Shown piece by piece: positions 18,663 through 26,639 of a stretch of DNA of 64,000 nucleotides. Where the stretch lies: positions 62,001 to 126,000 of the forward strand of contig NZ_ML133691.1 of the NCBI RefSeq assembly GCF_003985155.1, written 5' to 3'. The translations under genes were made by a program, and so were the position numbers. Each line of letters begins with the position of its first letter. Within the stretch, counting starts at the first letter, position 1. The stretch comes from Rhizobium vallis (lineage in GTDB: Bacteria; Pseudomonadota; Alphaproteobacteria; Rhizobiales; Rhizobiaceae). Below the pieces are notes generated by a model. The model was not told the DNA's origin and made no database searches. It was given only the letters and a program-made list of their open reading frames with translations.

Positions 18663-18687
18663 AACTTTCAACCGCAGTCTTTGTTCC
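18663..18687 (-). promoter_or_regulatory. EcfG-like promoter (AGTT variant) for the 18616 gene pair
   Basis: Read on the minus strand: GGAAC, 16 bases, AGTT. The consensus is GGAAC-N16/17-CGTT, so one mismatch. The downstream start is 47 bases away. Confidence 0.55.
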
Positions 18688-18968
18688 CAGCCGATCTGTC
18701 ATCGGCGGTCGTCATACGATCCCAATGAGTGGCACGGTCCGGCGAGTGTTGAGTTCGGTCCTGCCGGGAAAGCAAGGTGCATCACGGATCGACCGTGGGC
18801 GTTCATGCTTCTACGCACTCTGGGTCATGGACGACACCTGATGGATCGAAGGAACGCCTTCGGGCTCTTCTCCTCGGCGATTTTGAGTTGTCACGCGCGT
18901 GGCACGACACATCCTCCCTCTTTCTGGATCGCCATCGAACGGCTTTTGAGGGAAGGCAGTCTCCTCAA
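18688..18968. other. intergenic region between divergent stress promoters
   Basis: About 280 bases between two divergent EcfG-type sites. No gene is convincing; short plus-strand frames lack family resemblance and ribosome sites. Confidence 0.4.
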
Positions 18969-18993
18969 GGAACAAAGCAATACTGAGCGCGTT
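18969..18993 (+). promoter_or_regulatory. EcfG promoter (perfect) for SDR gene
   Basis: GGAAC at 18969-18973, 16 bases, CGTT at 18990-18993: exact consensus. The SDR start is 37 bases downstream. Confidence 0.85.
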
Positions 18994-19029
18994 CGGCCTC
19001 AGCGATTATCGCAAATCTCAACAACATGA

Positions 19030-19935
19030 ATGGCCCAGAGCACGATGAGCGATCATAATTTGAAGGATCCCCGAAAGATCTATCCCGCACCTCCGTTTCC
19101 CGATCAACCACAACGTGCCCCAGGGCTTGCACGAAGGATGGATCCCCGTCCGGATCATGGTGAACAAAGCTATCGCGGTTCAGGCAGACTGACGGGACGC
19201 AAGGCGCTTGTGACTGGTGGCGATTCCGGAATCGGCCGTGCCGCTGCCATAGCTTTTGCCCGCGAGGGTGCCGACGTCGCCATCGCCTATCTTTCGGAGG
19301 AAGAGGCAGATGCGAGGGAGGTGGTCAGCCTTATCGAGGCTGAAGGCCGAAAGGCTGCGGCTTTGGCAGGCGACGTCAAGGACGAAGCCTGGTGCCGCAA
19401 GCTGGTCGCAAAGGCCGTTTCCGACCTTGGCGGTCTCGATATCCTAGTCATCAATGCCGGCCGTCAGCAGTACCGCGATAAGATCGAGGAGTTGTCAACG
19501 GAAGATTTCGACAAGACATTGAAGACGAATCTCTACGCGCTCCATTGGATCGCGCAGGCGGCCATTCCCCATATGCCGGCGGGATCGGCGGTTATCACAA
19601 CTGCTTCCCTCCAGGCCTACCAGCCGTCGCCGATCCTGCTCGACTATGCGACGACAAAGGCGGGTATTGTCGCATATACCAAAGCACTCGCCAAACAATT
19701 GATCGAGCGCGGCATCCGCGCCAACGTCGTGGCGCCCGGACCGGTCTGGACGGCTCTTCAGCCGAGTGGCGGACAGCCAGGGGAAAAGGTGAAGAATTTC
19801 GGCAAGGACAGCGACTTTGGCCGTCCCGGTCAACCGGTAGAACTGGCGCCGGTTTTCGTGCTGCTTGCCTCGTCGGAAGCAAGCTTTATCAATGGCGAAG
19901 TGTACGGCGTCACCGGTGGCAAAGGCGTGGCTTGA
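19030..19935 (+). CDS. SDR-family oxidoreductase, YghA/YhdF-like
   Basis: A 301-residue short-chain dehydrogenase with an N-terminal extension (1-50, PAPPFPDQPQRAPGLARRMDP) typical of the YghA/YhdF general-stress SDR group. The Rossmann motif is TGGDSGIGRAAA, the NAG motif is INAGRQQ, and the active site has S in TTASLQAYQ and Y-x-x-x-K in YATTKAG. The normal Ser-Tyr-Lys triad is therefore present. Cofactor is likely NADP or NAD. It is preceded by a perfect EcfG promoter. The ATG at 19030 or the one at 19045 could start it; neither has a strong ribosome site. Confidence 0.9.
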   Translation: MAQSTMSDHNLKDPRKIYPAPPFPDQPQRAPGLARRMDPRPDHGEQSYRGSGRLTGRKALVTGGDSGIGRAAAIAFAREGADVAIAYLSEEEADAREVVSLIEAEGRKAAALAGDVKDEAWCRKLVAKAVSDLGGLDILVINAGRQQYRDKIEELSTEDFDKTLKTNLYALHWIAQAAIPHMPAGSAVITTASLQAYQPSPILLDYATTKAGIVAYTKALAKQLIERGIRANVVAPGPVWTALQPSGGQPGEKVKNFGKDSDFGRPGQPVELAPVFVLLASSEASFINGEVYGVTGGKGVA

Positions 19936-20064
19936 GCCCTTGCTCCGACGAAAACAAGCCGCCTTGCGGAACTGGCCGGCGGCGGCAGTTTGGTTCGTCC
20001 TGTTCTGAGGACCCGTTCGGATGTGTGGAGGGCTCGCCCAGGCGCGGTATTCATGAGATTGCCT

Positions 20065-20649
20065 ATGAAGGACATTGGGAACTGGCGGCATATTTGCGTC
20101 GATGCTCAGCGCATGTTCATTGAAGACACGCCGTGGAATGTGCCGTGGATGAAACGGGTGCTGCCAGAACTCCTTGAGATTGCCCAGCATCATGCGGAAC
20201 GAACGATTTTCACGCGCTTCGTCCCCCCGGTTCGGGCGGAAGACGCTTTTGGTTCCTGGAAAGAGTATTACCGGAAATGGTGGATGATGACGGGCGAGCA
20301 TTTGCCGGAGGAACTGATTGGACTAGCCCCCTCGTTGCAAAAGCTTGTGCCACCAGCACGCCTCTACGACAAAACGACATATTCCCCGTGGATCGATGGC
20401 AAATTGTTCACGCATCTTCACCTGGAAGGGGCGACTTCGCTGGTTGTGACCGGAGGTGAAACCGACGTCTGTGTGCTCACCACCGTGCTGGGAGCGATCG
20501 ACCTCGGTTTCCACGTCATTGTGCTCAGCGATGCCGTGTGCAGTGGCGCCGATGAAACACACGATGCGGCTATCGATCTGTTGGGTGACCGTTTCTCGGT
20601 TCAGCTACAACTTATTAAGACGGAGGAGTTTTTGTCTGCCATTTCGTGA
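20065..20649 (+). CDS. isochorismatase-like cysteine hydrolase
   Basis: A 194-residue hydrolase of the isochorismatase/nicotinamidase fold. The triad is visible: D in CVDAQRMF, K in YDKTTYSPW, and C in GGETDVCV, with the cis-peptide region before the cysteine. Family members cleave amides or vinyl ethers; the substrate here is unknown. I favour the ATG at 20065 (MKDIGNWRHICVD), since related proteins begin close to the first strand; an ATG at 20053 is also possible. The gene follows the SDR by about 130 bases and may be cotranscribed from its EcfG promoter. Confidence 0.8.
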   Translation: MKDIGNWRHICVDAQRMFIEDTPWNVPWMKRVLPELLEIAQHHAERTIFTRFVPPVRAEDAFGSWKEYYRKWWMMTGEHLPEELIGLAPSLQKLVPPARLYDKTTYSPWIDGKLFTHLHLEGATSLVVTGGETDVCVLTTVLGAIDLGFHVIVLSDAVCSGADETHDAAIDLLGDRFSVQLQLIKTEEFLSAIS

Positions 20650-20660
20650 TGTCTCCATGA

Positions 20661-20843
20661 CTAAACTTTACGGTCTCTATCGGAACGAAAATACCGAAGA
20701 AATTGCGGCCTGAACGATTGCCGAAGGGCATCGCAAAAATCGTTCCGCATTATGAAGGCCACCTCTTGTTCATCCCGGCGGCTGAACGGACCGCAATTGT
20801 CGATCCCGATGCTCTCACGATCGTTCACATCGTCGAGGCCTAG
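20661..20843 (+). pseudogene. DUF1236 C-terminal relic
   Basis: Directly after a TGA (20658-20660), one frame reads LNFTVSIGTKIPKKLRPERL and continues to VDPDALTIVHIVEA before TAG. It matches the last 60 residues of the DUF1236 protein encoded at 49870-50679 almost position by position. There is no start, signal peptide or N-terminal region, so this is a truncated copy. It lies immediately downstream of the isochorismatase-like gene. Confidence 0.75.
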
Positions 20844-20913
20844 CGCGGATTTCCGTGGGCGTTTCTTGCGCCGCCGGAGCGCCGCGGTTGGGTAGCCGGG
20901 GAAATCTTGTTGA

Positions 20914-20944
20914 CAAAAAGAAGGCCGCCAGCGAGACGGCCTCT
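20914..20944 (-). terminator. intrinsic terminator, leftward
   Basis: Read leftward: AGGCCG, 9-base loop, CGGCCT, then TCTTTTT. It would end the leftward PepSY/glycine-rich operon about 90 bases after its last stop codon. Confidence 0.7.
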
Positions 20945-20990
20945 GCATGTTATCTCCAGACGCTTGACAGCCATGCGCCAGATCCGCTTC

Positions 20991-21019
20991 AACCCTCCTC
21001 GCCTAGAGCGAGGAGGGTT
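20991..21019. repeat. perfect 12-bp inverted repeat
   Basis: AACCCTCCTCGC (20991-21002), 5-base spacer, GCGAGGAGGGTT (21008-21019). It sits just after the stop of the gene ending at 21033 and has no T run on either side. It may act as a hairpin that stabilises the mRNA end. Confidence 0.7.
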
Positions 21020-21032
21020 GGCTCGATGCTGG

Positions 21033-21632
21033 TTAGACGGCGGTCCGACGGTACCGCTCGCGTTCTTTTGCAATCTGCTCAGGGGAATATGGATCGAGCG
21101 TGTCGTCAAACCGGGTCCATCCCTGCTCGGTATAGACACGCCGACGTTCTACCGGGTCGACCCAGTTTGAACTCTGGAGAATAGCCCGCGCCTCGGAGGC
21201 GCGGGCGTCGTCGACCTTGGCCGTAACCAAGCTCCCACCGCGGCGGACACCTTCGGCATAGAGGTGAGCATCATCTTCCGAAACGCCGGAATCGGTGAGC
21301 GCACCGATCAGGCCACCAACGGCCCCCCCGGCGACGGCGCCAGCGACCGCCCCCGCCGCGGTTGCGGTAAGCCAACCTGCAGCAACCACCGGTCCGACGC
21401 CAGGGATGGCCATCAAACCCAGTCCCGTGAGCAGGCCACCGGCGCCTCCGACGGCAGCGCCAAGACCAGCGCCGGTCGCGGCATCCTCGCCGACGTCGGA
21501 GTCCCTATCAATCCGGCCAGCCTTGTTGGAGACGATACTGATATCGCTGGAGGGAATGCCTGCGGCTTCCAATTTGTTGACGGCGGCACGAGCGTCCGAG
21601 TAATCGTCAAAAAGTCCGGTCACAGTTTTCAT
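21033..21632 (-). CDS. general-stress-type protein with glycine-zipper segment
   Basis: A 199-residue protein. The N-terminus (TVTGLFDDYSDARAAVNKLEAAGI) is the YflT/heat-induced stress domain pattern. A long Gly/Ala-rich stretch (about 55-115) of glycine-zipper type could insert in or associate with the membrane. The C-terminal part (LVTAKVDDARASEARAIL) repeats the short alpha/beta motif, then a charged tail follows. AAGGAG supports the ATG at 21632. Seventeen bases separate it from the PepSY gene upstream, so both likely share the EcfG-like promoter at 22154-22178. Confidence 0.75.
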   Translation of the reverse strand: MKTVTGLFDDYSDARAAVNKLEAAGIPSSDISIVSNKAGRIDRDSDVGEDAATGAGLGAAVGGAGGLLTGLGLMAIPGVGPVVAAGWLTATAAGAVAGAVAGGAVGGLIGALTDSGVSEDDAHLYAEGVRRGGSLVTAKVDDARASEARAILQSSNWVDPVERRRVYTEQGWTRFDDTLDPYSPEQIAKERERYRRTAV

Positions 21633-21649
21633 CACGCTTCTCCTTGAGG

Positions 21650-21967
21650 TTACCTGGCGACGATGTTGCCTTGATAATCGAGGGCAATGGAGACGGCTTT
21701 CCCATCCTTCATGCCGGAAGCTATCCAGATCCCCTTGTCATCAAGCTTGAGATTCTTGACGTCGGTGTAGCCCGCTTCCGCAATGCGGTCCTTCGCCTGA
21801 GCTTCGGTAAAGCTATTGGCGCCCTCAACAGGCGCCGTGGGATTTTTGGTATCCGGGGTTGCAACTGCAGGTGTATTTCCATCCGGAGATGAAGCAGGCG
21901 GGGTTTGAGCAAAGGCAGCAACCGCAGAGGCGCCGAGAATTGCCGCTGCCAACACAATCTTTTTCAT
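21650..21967 (-). CDS. small exported PepSY-like protein
   Basis: A 105-residue protein with a signal peptide (KKIVLAAAILGASAVAAFAQ), a Pro/Thr-rich linker and a C-terminal PepSY-like domain (SFTEAQAKDRIAEAGYTDVKNLKLDDKGIW). GGAGGAAAC precedes the ATG at 21967. PepSY domains occur in inhibitors and in small periplasmic proteins; the role here is unknown. It is the first gene of a two-gene unit with the glycine-zipper protein. Confidence 0.75.
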   Translation of the reverse strand: MKKIVLAAAILGASAVAAFAQTPPASSPDGNTPAVATPDTKNPTAPVEGANSFTEAQAKDRIAEAGYTDVKNLKLDDKGIWIASGMKDGKAVSIALDYQGNIVAR

Positions 21968-22153
21968 ACGATGTTTCCTCCATTTGCGGATCAGGCAGAT
22001 CCATGCGGTGCAAACCTGCAAGGGCGATAATTGTTCCCACATCGCGTGGCGAGTATGCGGTTGATTTTTATGAATATATGCCAAGAAGAATCGCACGGAT
22101 GTTTCTCTTCGCTATCGAGGCAGGGAAGCTCCCTCTCGCGATCCGAATGATCA

Positions 22154-22178
22154 AACCCATGTAATTGGCAGCGGTTCC
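22154..22178 (-). promoter_or_regulatory. EcfG-like promoter (GGTT variant) ahead of PepSY gene
   Basis: Minus strand: GGAAC, 16 bases, GGTT. The PepSY start codon is 187 bases downstream, so the leader would be long. Confidence 0.55.
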
Positions 22179-22314
22179 TGTACCGTTCCGGACAGAAGAT
22201 TGAGAGCACGAGCGGTGTATGCCCGACGCTACGGCAGAACCCGTGCGGCGCTCATCGATGAGCGTCGAAAAACTCGGTCAGGAAGTTCCACCATTCTTCG
22301 AGATTTCCTCTCGG

Positions 22315-22420
22315 AAAAAAGCCCCGCAGAAGCGGGGTAAGGAAGGCGGGGTGTCTGGTTTTGATGCGCGGCTTGTGCGCTGCGCAACAATATTGCATAA
22401 TATTTTCTTTTTTTCAATAA
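22315..22420 (-). ncRNA. candidate small RNA with intrinsic terminator
   Basis: Leftward reading gives CCCCGC, a 4-base loop, GCGGGG and a T6 tract (22315-22337), a strong intrinsic terminator about 320 bases away from the nearest leftward gene (22658-22984). Upstream is a TTGAAA...AATATT pair with 17-base spacing inside an AT-rich block (22380-22440), a fair sigma-70-type promoter. The roughly 75-base product would be C-rich (CACCCCGCC and CCUUCCUUACCCCGC). The overlapping frame 22229-22417 reads through the terminator and is unlikely to be coding. An alternative is that the terminator serves the 22658 gene. Confidence 0.4.
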
Positions 22421-22505
22421 AGTAGTACTTAATACCTATATTTGTACGATCTCGCACTAAAACAAAATCAGTAGGACAAGAAAATATTATTCAGTAATAT
22501 TCGGC
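22375..22505. other. AT-rich island
   Basis: About 130 bases with strikingly low GC for this window and several AATATT palindromes, including AATATTA-TTCAG-TAATATT at 22485-22503. No gene fits. It may be a promoter or protein-binding region, or a scar of foreign DNA. Confidence 0.5.
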
Positions 22506-22506
22506 A

Positions 22507-22566
22507 GGCCGCTCGGCGATTGTTTGCTTAACCCCAAGCAATGCGTCTCCTGTTCGCTGAGCGGCC
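22507..22566. repeat. long imperfect stem-loop with nested hairpin
   Basis: An outer 13-bp stem (22507-22519 with 22554-22566, one G-T pair) encloses an inner TTGCTT/AAGCAA hairpin. No T run follows on either strand. It could be a structured 3' end of the leftward 22658 gene or part of an RNA. Confidence 0.55.
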
Positions 22567-22657
22567 CGCTTATTCTGAAGCAGGGGTCTTTGGACTTGAT
22601 CCGCCGCCGACCCCAGTAAAAGGATGGATACGCTAGCGACGAAAACAAAAGCAGGCC

Positions 22658-22984
22658 CTATTCCACCGTCAATGTTCCGCCCCCCTTGGAGTATTTCTTG
22701 TCTCCAAGCGAATTGATCGTTGCACATTTTTCCTTATCGAACTTCTCGCACATCTTGTTGCCTTTGATGCTCCATGTGCCCTTGTAGGTGCTCTCGTCCC
22801 CGTCGACGGTCGCTTCAATCGTTCCATCTGGTTTATAGGTTGTGACGCCCGATTGGGTCTTTGACTTCCAGTGGATTGGGTGGCCCACCAACTCGCTTTT
22901 CATCTGCTCCGCCGTCATTGTTGCGGCATACGCACCTGATGCGAAGGCCAGCGCGATGAGGCCAGAAACCGTGATCGCTTTCAT
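22658..22984 (-). CDS. small exported protein of unknown function
   Basis: A 108-residue protein with a signal peptide (MKAITVSGLIALAFASGAYA). The mature part (HPIHWKSKTQSGVTTYKPDGTIEATV and STYKGTWSIKGNKMCEKF) is beta-rich with two cysteines, like DUF995-type or heme/lipid-pocket small periplasmic proteins of rhizobia. I cannot assign a family firmly. There is no EcfG site upstream. The segment 22567-22657 downstream shows no T-run terminator. Confidence 0.7.
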   Translation of the reverse strand: MKAITVSGLIALAFASGAYAATMTAEQMKSELVGHPIHWKSKTQSGVTTYKPDGTIEATVDGDESTYKGTWSIKGNKMCEKFDKEKCATINSLGDKKYSKGGGTLTVE

Positions 22985-23343
22985 CGTTAACTCCCCGTTT
23001 TAATGAACGAAGAATGTAACCCCGTCAGAGCACGGCGAATATTTATCCAAAATACTTATCTGGACTTTGAAGCTGCTGGAACCGATCCGCGAGCGCAGGG
23101 CTGGGCTCGTCAGCTAATTGCTGATTCCGCCGGCTCGAGCGCGACGGTCGAACTCAACTTGGCATCTAGTGTAGTCAGTCGCATCAAGTGACGCCGTAAC
23201 TGCGGGGTCTCCTTTGGACAATGCTGACGAGACATGCCAACGCAGAAACCCCGCGGCATATTCAAGTTTCGCAAATGTAGGTCGAAACAACTGGACCCGT
23301 CAGTCTCATCGCCCTAGTTTGCAAGCCGTATCGGAGGCCGTTC

Positions 23344-23799
23344 ATGCTCCAGGAGCCAACACGAAACGAAGTTCTGACCGATAACACCGGGCACGATGTC
23401 GCACAGGCAGGTGCCATCTGCTATCGGCAAGATGCGAACGGACGTCTCGAAGTGCTTTTGGTTGGCAGTCGACGCAACGGTCGATGGGGCGTTCCGAAGG
23501 GCCATATCCAGAGCCGCGAAACGAGCAGCGCGGCAGCCTTGAGGGAAGCGTTCGAGGAGGCCGGCATCATCGGCGATGTCGGCAGCACGCCCGTCGGCAG
23601 CTTCACCTATCGAAAGGACAGTAGCGTGAACCGCTACACAGTCGCCGTTCATCTTCTGAAAGTTTCCAGGATTGCCGCGGCGTTTCCTGAAGCGGGACTT
23701 CGCAAAACGCAGTGGTTCCGTTTGAGGGATACCAGTCGTGAAGCCGCGCAGCCGGGCCTGCGGACGCTGTTGTCGCGGCTCGAGACGATGGGCGTATGA
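23344..23799 (+). CDS. Nudix hydrolase (first of two)
   Basis: A 151-residue Nudix protein with the complete box G-H-I-Q-S-R-E-T-S-S-A-A-A-L-R-E-A-F-E-E-A-G-I. It has the compact DIPP-like layout (AGAICYRQD opening, VPKGH before the box) of enzymes cleaving diphosphoinositol polyphosphates or dinucleoside polyphosphates. The substrate is inference. Its TGA overlaps the ATG of the next gene, an esterase, so the two are coupled. A diverged paralogue is at 33890-34414. Confidence 0.88.
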   Translation: MLQEPTRNEVLTDNTGHDVAQAGAICYRQDANGRLEVLLVGSRRNGRWGVPKGHIQSRETSSAAALREAFEEAGIIGDVGSTPVGSFTYRKDSSVNRYTVAVHLLKVSRIAAAFPEAGLRKTQWFRLRDTSREAAQPGLRTLLSRLETMGV

Positions 23800-24824
23800 A
23801 GTTCGGTTTCGGCAAGTCGCTGGCGCGAGCCCTCAAGTCCCAGAAGAAATTCAGGAGGCTGATCGAGAAGGCCTTCAAGACGCCTCGAAACAAGGTGAAA
23901 CGCACGAGGCCGGCACCCGGCGCCCCGAAACCCGTTCTGGTCGAGACGACTGCATTTGGAAGCAATCCTGGCCGTCTGACCATGAAAACCTTCGTGCCGG
24001 CAGCGCGGCTGCCGAAACGCCCGGCACTTGTCGTGGTGCTCCATGGCTGCCGGCAGACACCCGAAAGTCTGGATGGTGCCGCTGGCTTCTCGAGGCTCGC
24101 AAAGGAACGCGGCTTTGTTCTCCTTTACCCTGAGCAGAGAAGCGCCAATAATTCGCAACGATGCTTCAACTGGTTCCGTCCAAGTGCCGTTGCCAGGGAC
24201 CGTGGAGAGCTGCTCTCCATCAGGCAGATGATCGAACATGCATGCGAAAAACATCGCATCGACCGCTCGAGGATCTTTGTCACAGGACTGTCTGCAGGTG
24301 GGGCGATGACGGCCGCACTGGTTGCCAACTATCCAGGGCTGTTCGCAGGCGCCGCGATCATCGCCGGCATGCCCGTCGGATCGGCCCGAGATGCGATGAC
24401 CGCGTTACGAGCGATGAAGTCGGGCGCGACGCCCCCGCCTGGCGGCTGGGGGCGACCCGTCGCGGAAATCTCCTCAGACATAAAGCAGTGGCCGCCGATA
24501 ACCATCTGGCATGGCATGGATGATCGGACTGTGAACCCTGCCAACGCGCTCGCATCCATGGCACAGTGGCTCGAAGTCCAAGGCATCGCCGACAGCAGCG
24601 GATATGCGGAGGAAAAGCCGTGGGGCAGATTGCAGTCGTGGCGGGCCGCAGACGGTCTGAAGCTGGCTTTCTATTCGGTCAGGAACATGGGGCACGGGCT
24701 TCCAATCAAGATGCGGGATGCCACAAGGCCGATGCGCAGTGGAGATCCTTACGTCATCGCGGCGGAGATTTCAGCTCCAGCCGAATTGCTGCGACTATGG
24801 GGCCTGAAGAGGCTCAGCTTGTAG
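23796..24824 (+). CDS. PHB-depolymerase-like esterase (LpqC family)
   Basis: A 342-residue alpha/beta hydrolase. The basic N-terminus (1-45) precedes the core PALVVVLHGCRQTPES with the oxyanion-hole HG motif. The nucleophile is S in the GLSAGG lipase box, the acid is probably in HGMDDRTV, and the histidine is in NMGHGLP. This is the pattern of polyhydroxybutyrate depolymerase and feruloyl-esterase relatives. There is no clear Sec signal peptide, so it may be cytoplasmic or use the basic N-terminus for another purpose. Start codon overlaps the Nudix gene stop. Confidence 0.85.
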   Translation: MKFGFGKSLARALKSQKKFRRLIEKAFKTPRNKVKRTRPAPGAPKPVLVETTAFGSNPGRLTMKTFVPAARLPKRPALVVVLHGCRQTPESLDGAAGFSRLAKERGFVLLYPEQRSANNSQRCFNWFRPSAVARDRGELLSIRQMIEHACEKHRIDRSRIFVTGLSAGGAMTAALVANYPGLFAGAAIIAGMPVGSARDAMTALRAMKSGATPPPGGWGRPVAEISSDIKQWPPITIWHGMDDRTVNPANALASMAQWLEVQGIADSSGYAEEKPWGRLQSWRAADGLKLAFYSVRNMGHGLPIKMRDATRPMRSGDPYVIAAEISAPAELLRLWGLKRLSL

Positions 24825-24930
24825 TTTCCAAGGGGCATCTCTGGTCTTCCTTCAGTTCCACTTTCGGGATGGAAGAACTTCCTCTCTTGGGTTCCTCGAT
24901 CATGCTTCCCGACATTGGTGCGCTTACCCG

Positions 24931-24955
24931 GGAACCAACCGGACGACCGGGCGTT
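24931..24955 (+). promoter_or_regulatory. EcfG promoter (perfect) for 24980 gene
   Basis: GGAAC at 24931-24935, 16 bases, CGTT at 24952-24955; the ATG is 25 bases downstream and follows AGGAGGTCGAA. Confidence 0.85.
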
Positions 24956-24979
24956 TGGATCCCGGGATAGGAGGTCGAA

Positions 24980-25342
24980 ATGGCAAAGAAGAATAGTATT
25001 CCGAAGAAGATCGTTGGTTATAAGGTGCCTAAAGCCCTCCGCAAGTCGTCCCTCATGAACGGATTGCTCGCGAGCGACATTGGAAGAGGCATCCTCGCCA
25101 ACGCTCTGACGGCAGCTGCAGGCGCCGCCGCAGCGGTATTGGTTGAGGAACACGACGACGTTGCAAATGCTGCCGACCGAAACATGAGAAAGGGAAGGCG
25201 GGCACTAGGAACCGCAGGAATCGCAATGAGCCGCGCCGTCGAAGCCGCAATCGAAGCGGTGAAGTCCTCCACGCGAGATTCGCTTCCCAAGCGCGTGCGG
25301 AAGGAGATGAAGGACCGCCCTTCGGAAGGCGCGGTGCACTAG
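24980..25342 (+). CDS. small basic hypothetical protein, EcfG-controlled
   Basis: A 120-residue basic protein. The start is certain because AGGAGGT lies seven bases upstream. It opens MAKKNSIPKKIVGYKVPKAL, then has an alanine-rich weakly hydrophobic helix (ILANALTAAAGAAAAVLVEE) and a charged helical C-terminus. The KIVGYKVPKALRKS motif is typical of short rhizobial proteins of unknown role. A perfect EcfG promoter lies immediately upstream, which is the best clue to its biology: induction under general stress. Confidence 0.75.
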   Translation: MAKKNSIPKKIVGYKVPKALRKSSLMNGLLASDIGRGILANALTAAAGAAAAVLVEEHDDVANAADRNMRKGRRALGTAGIAMSRAVEAAIEAVKSSTRDSLPKRVRKEMKDRPSEGAVH

Positions 25343-25368
25343 CAGCCGCGCCCGAAGATGCGGGTTAT

Positions 25369-25638
25369 TTGGAACGTTACGCAGTTCAACGGTTCGCGCG
25401 CTCCGGGGTCGAGAAGGCAGCGGTGTCGGGTATCGCACGGATGTTTGTGCGCTTGGTCAAACGACATCCGCTTGTCGCCGCGGAGCTTCTGATCGCGGGG
25501 GCCGGTCGCGCAGGCAAGGTCGGCTGGGACGAGCTGGAACAGCGGCTCACTGGCCGTAGCGATGGCAATGTCGAACCAATCACGCACTCCGTTCCCCTTA
25601 TCGGATCATCGAGCCAGGGAAGCGACGAACCAGAATAG
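25369..25638 (+). CDS. possible small protein downstream of 24980 gene
   Basis: An 89-residue frame with a TTG start. It contains a hydrophobic helix (HPLVAAELLIAGAGRAG) and resembles, in tone, the small proteins that accompany the upstream gene. No ribosome site precedes the TTG, and the frame is open further upstream across the end of the previous gene, so a frameshift or a different start is possible. Low confidence. Confidence 0.3.
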   Translation: MERYAVQRFARSGVEKAAVSGIARMFVRLVKRHPLVAAELLIAGAGRAGKVGWDELEQRLTGRSDGNVEPITHSVPLIGSSSQGSDEPE

Positions 25639-25986
25639 TCTCAACCGGGCCGTTCCAGACGCCTGTCAAATATGACTATCGAACAGACCTACGCATTCGG
25701 TCATTATTGACTGCCTTGTCGCCTCGAATACTGGCACGCACAAGGAAACGCTGAAGACGATGCGATGCCTAAGCCGAGAGCTTATTCGCGTAGTCCTTGC
25801 GAGCGCGATGAGCACTCAGGAAGCGCCCGCCATAAGCGTTGTCAGCGCCACAATGCTCCGCGAGGCCATGGGCGCGGATCGTTTTTCGTCAGCTTTGCGC
25901 CGCCCACGAGGGTCGCGATCCTCTGACCGTTCAGACAAATGTCGATTATGCGACAGCCAGGCACGCTCGAAGGGTGCGGCTTCCTT
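25639..25986. other. gene-free region
   Basis: About 350 bases. Two plus-strand frames are partly open (for example from 25760) but change frame relative to each other and match nothing I know. No promoter or terminator is evident. Confidence 0.35.
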
Positions 25987-26478
25987 CTACTTCCACTCCC
26001 AGAGCGTCTTGGAATGGTGCGGTCGCGTCGTCACGATAGCAGTCGGTTCTCCCGTAATTTCAACGTATTGGCCGGCATCTTCAGCATCATTCACGCCAAC
26101 GAAGATCATCTTCATCGAGTTCGTGAGCGGTGCGCCTCTGGCGCGATGCTCGAAGCTGGTCACAGCGTGCGGATAGTTTTCATTGAGGCTGATCATCGGC
26201 TCGCCGGTCAAAGCAATATGGTCCTGCATCGTCAGAAACGACAAGAGCGACTGTTGGGCGAGCTCCGGCGATACCTGAACATTGCCTTTCGGCGTCCGGG
26301 CGTAGGCAATCGTATCCGTTCGCCCTTTCTGCCTTTTTGTTTCGTAGACCATGAGGGCCGCACCCATCGCAAGCTCAACGTGCAGGTCGAAGGTTTGATA
26401 CCGATCGGGCCGCTCGAACAAATCGTCCAGTGCTGCCTTCAGGTTTTGAACATAGTCGGCATAAAGCGAGGCAATCAT
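25987..26478 (-). CDS. hypothetical protein
   Basis: A 163-residue soluble protein (MIASLYADYVQNLKAALDDL, ending TTRPHHSKTLWEWK). I do not recognise the family. The N-terminal 50 residues are helical, and the C-terminal half mixes short strands. Alternative upstream methionines at 26511 and beyond exist, but the sequence there loses protein character and overlaps a terminator and RNA candidate on the other strand. I therefore start at 26478, although the ribosome site is weak. Confidence 0.45.
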   Translation of the reverse strand: MIASLYADYVQNLKAALDDLFERPDRYQTFDLHVELAMGAALMVYETKRQKGRTDTIAYARTPKGNVQVSPELAQQSLLSFLTMQDHIALTGEPMISLNENYPHAVTSFEHRARGAPLTNSMKMIFVGVNDAEDAGQYVEITGEPTAIVTTRPHHSKTLWEWK

Positions 26479-26639
26479 CACCAATCCATCACAAGGGCAG
26501 GAGCCCATCAATTTTGGTCGCGGCAACGGCAATCTGTCAGCCTTTTTGGGCCCGGGAAGACCGCCCATTGGCCATCGACGCGCGCTGGTACTGCCACAAT
26601 GGGGCAGGGTTATGCAATCTGCGAGATTACGACAACCGC

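Noticed and set aside
23003..23191. 62-residue plus-strand frame before the Nudix gene
   Set aside because: No ribosome site and no recognisable family; too short to accept without support.
25760..26176. 138-residue plus-strand frame
   Set aside because: Runs into the 3' end of the hypothetical gene on the other strand and changes character; no start signal.
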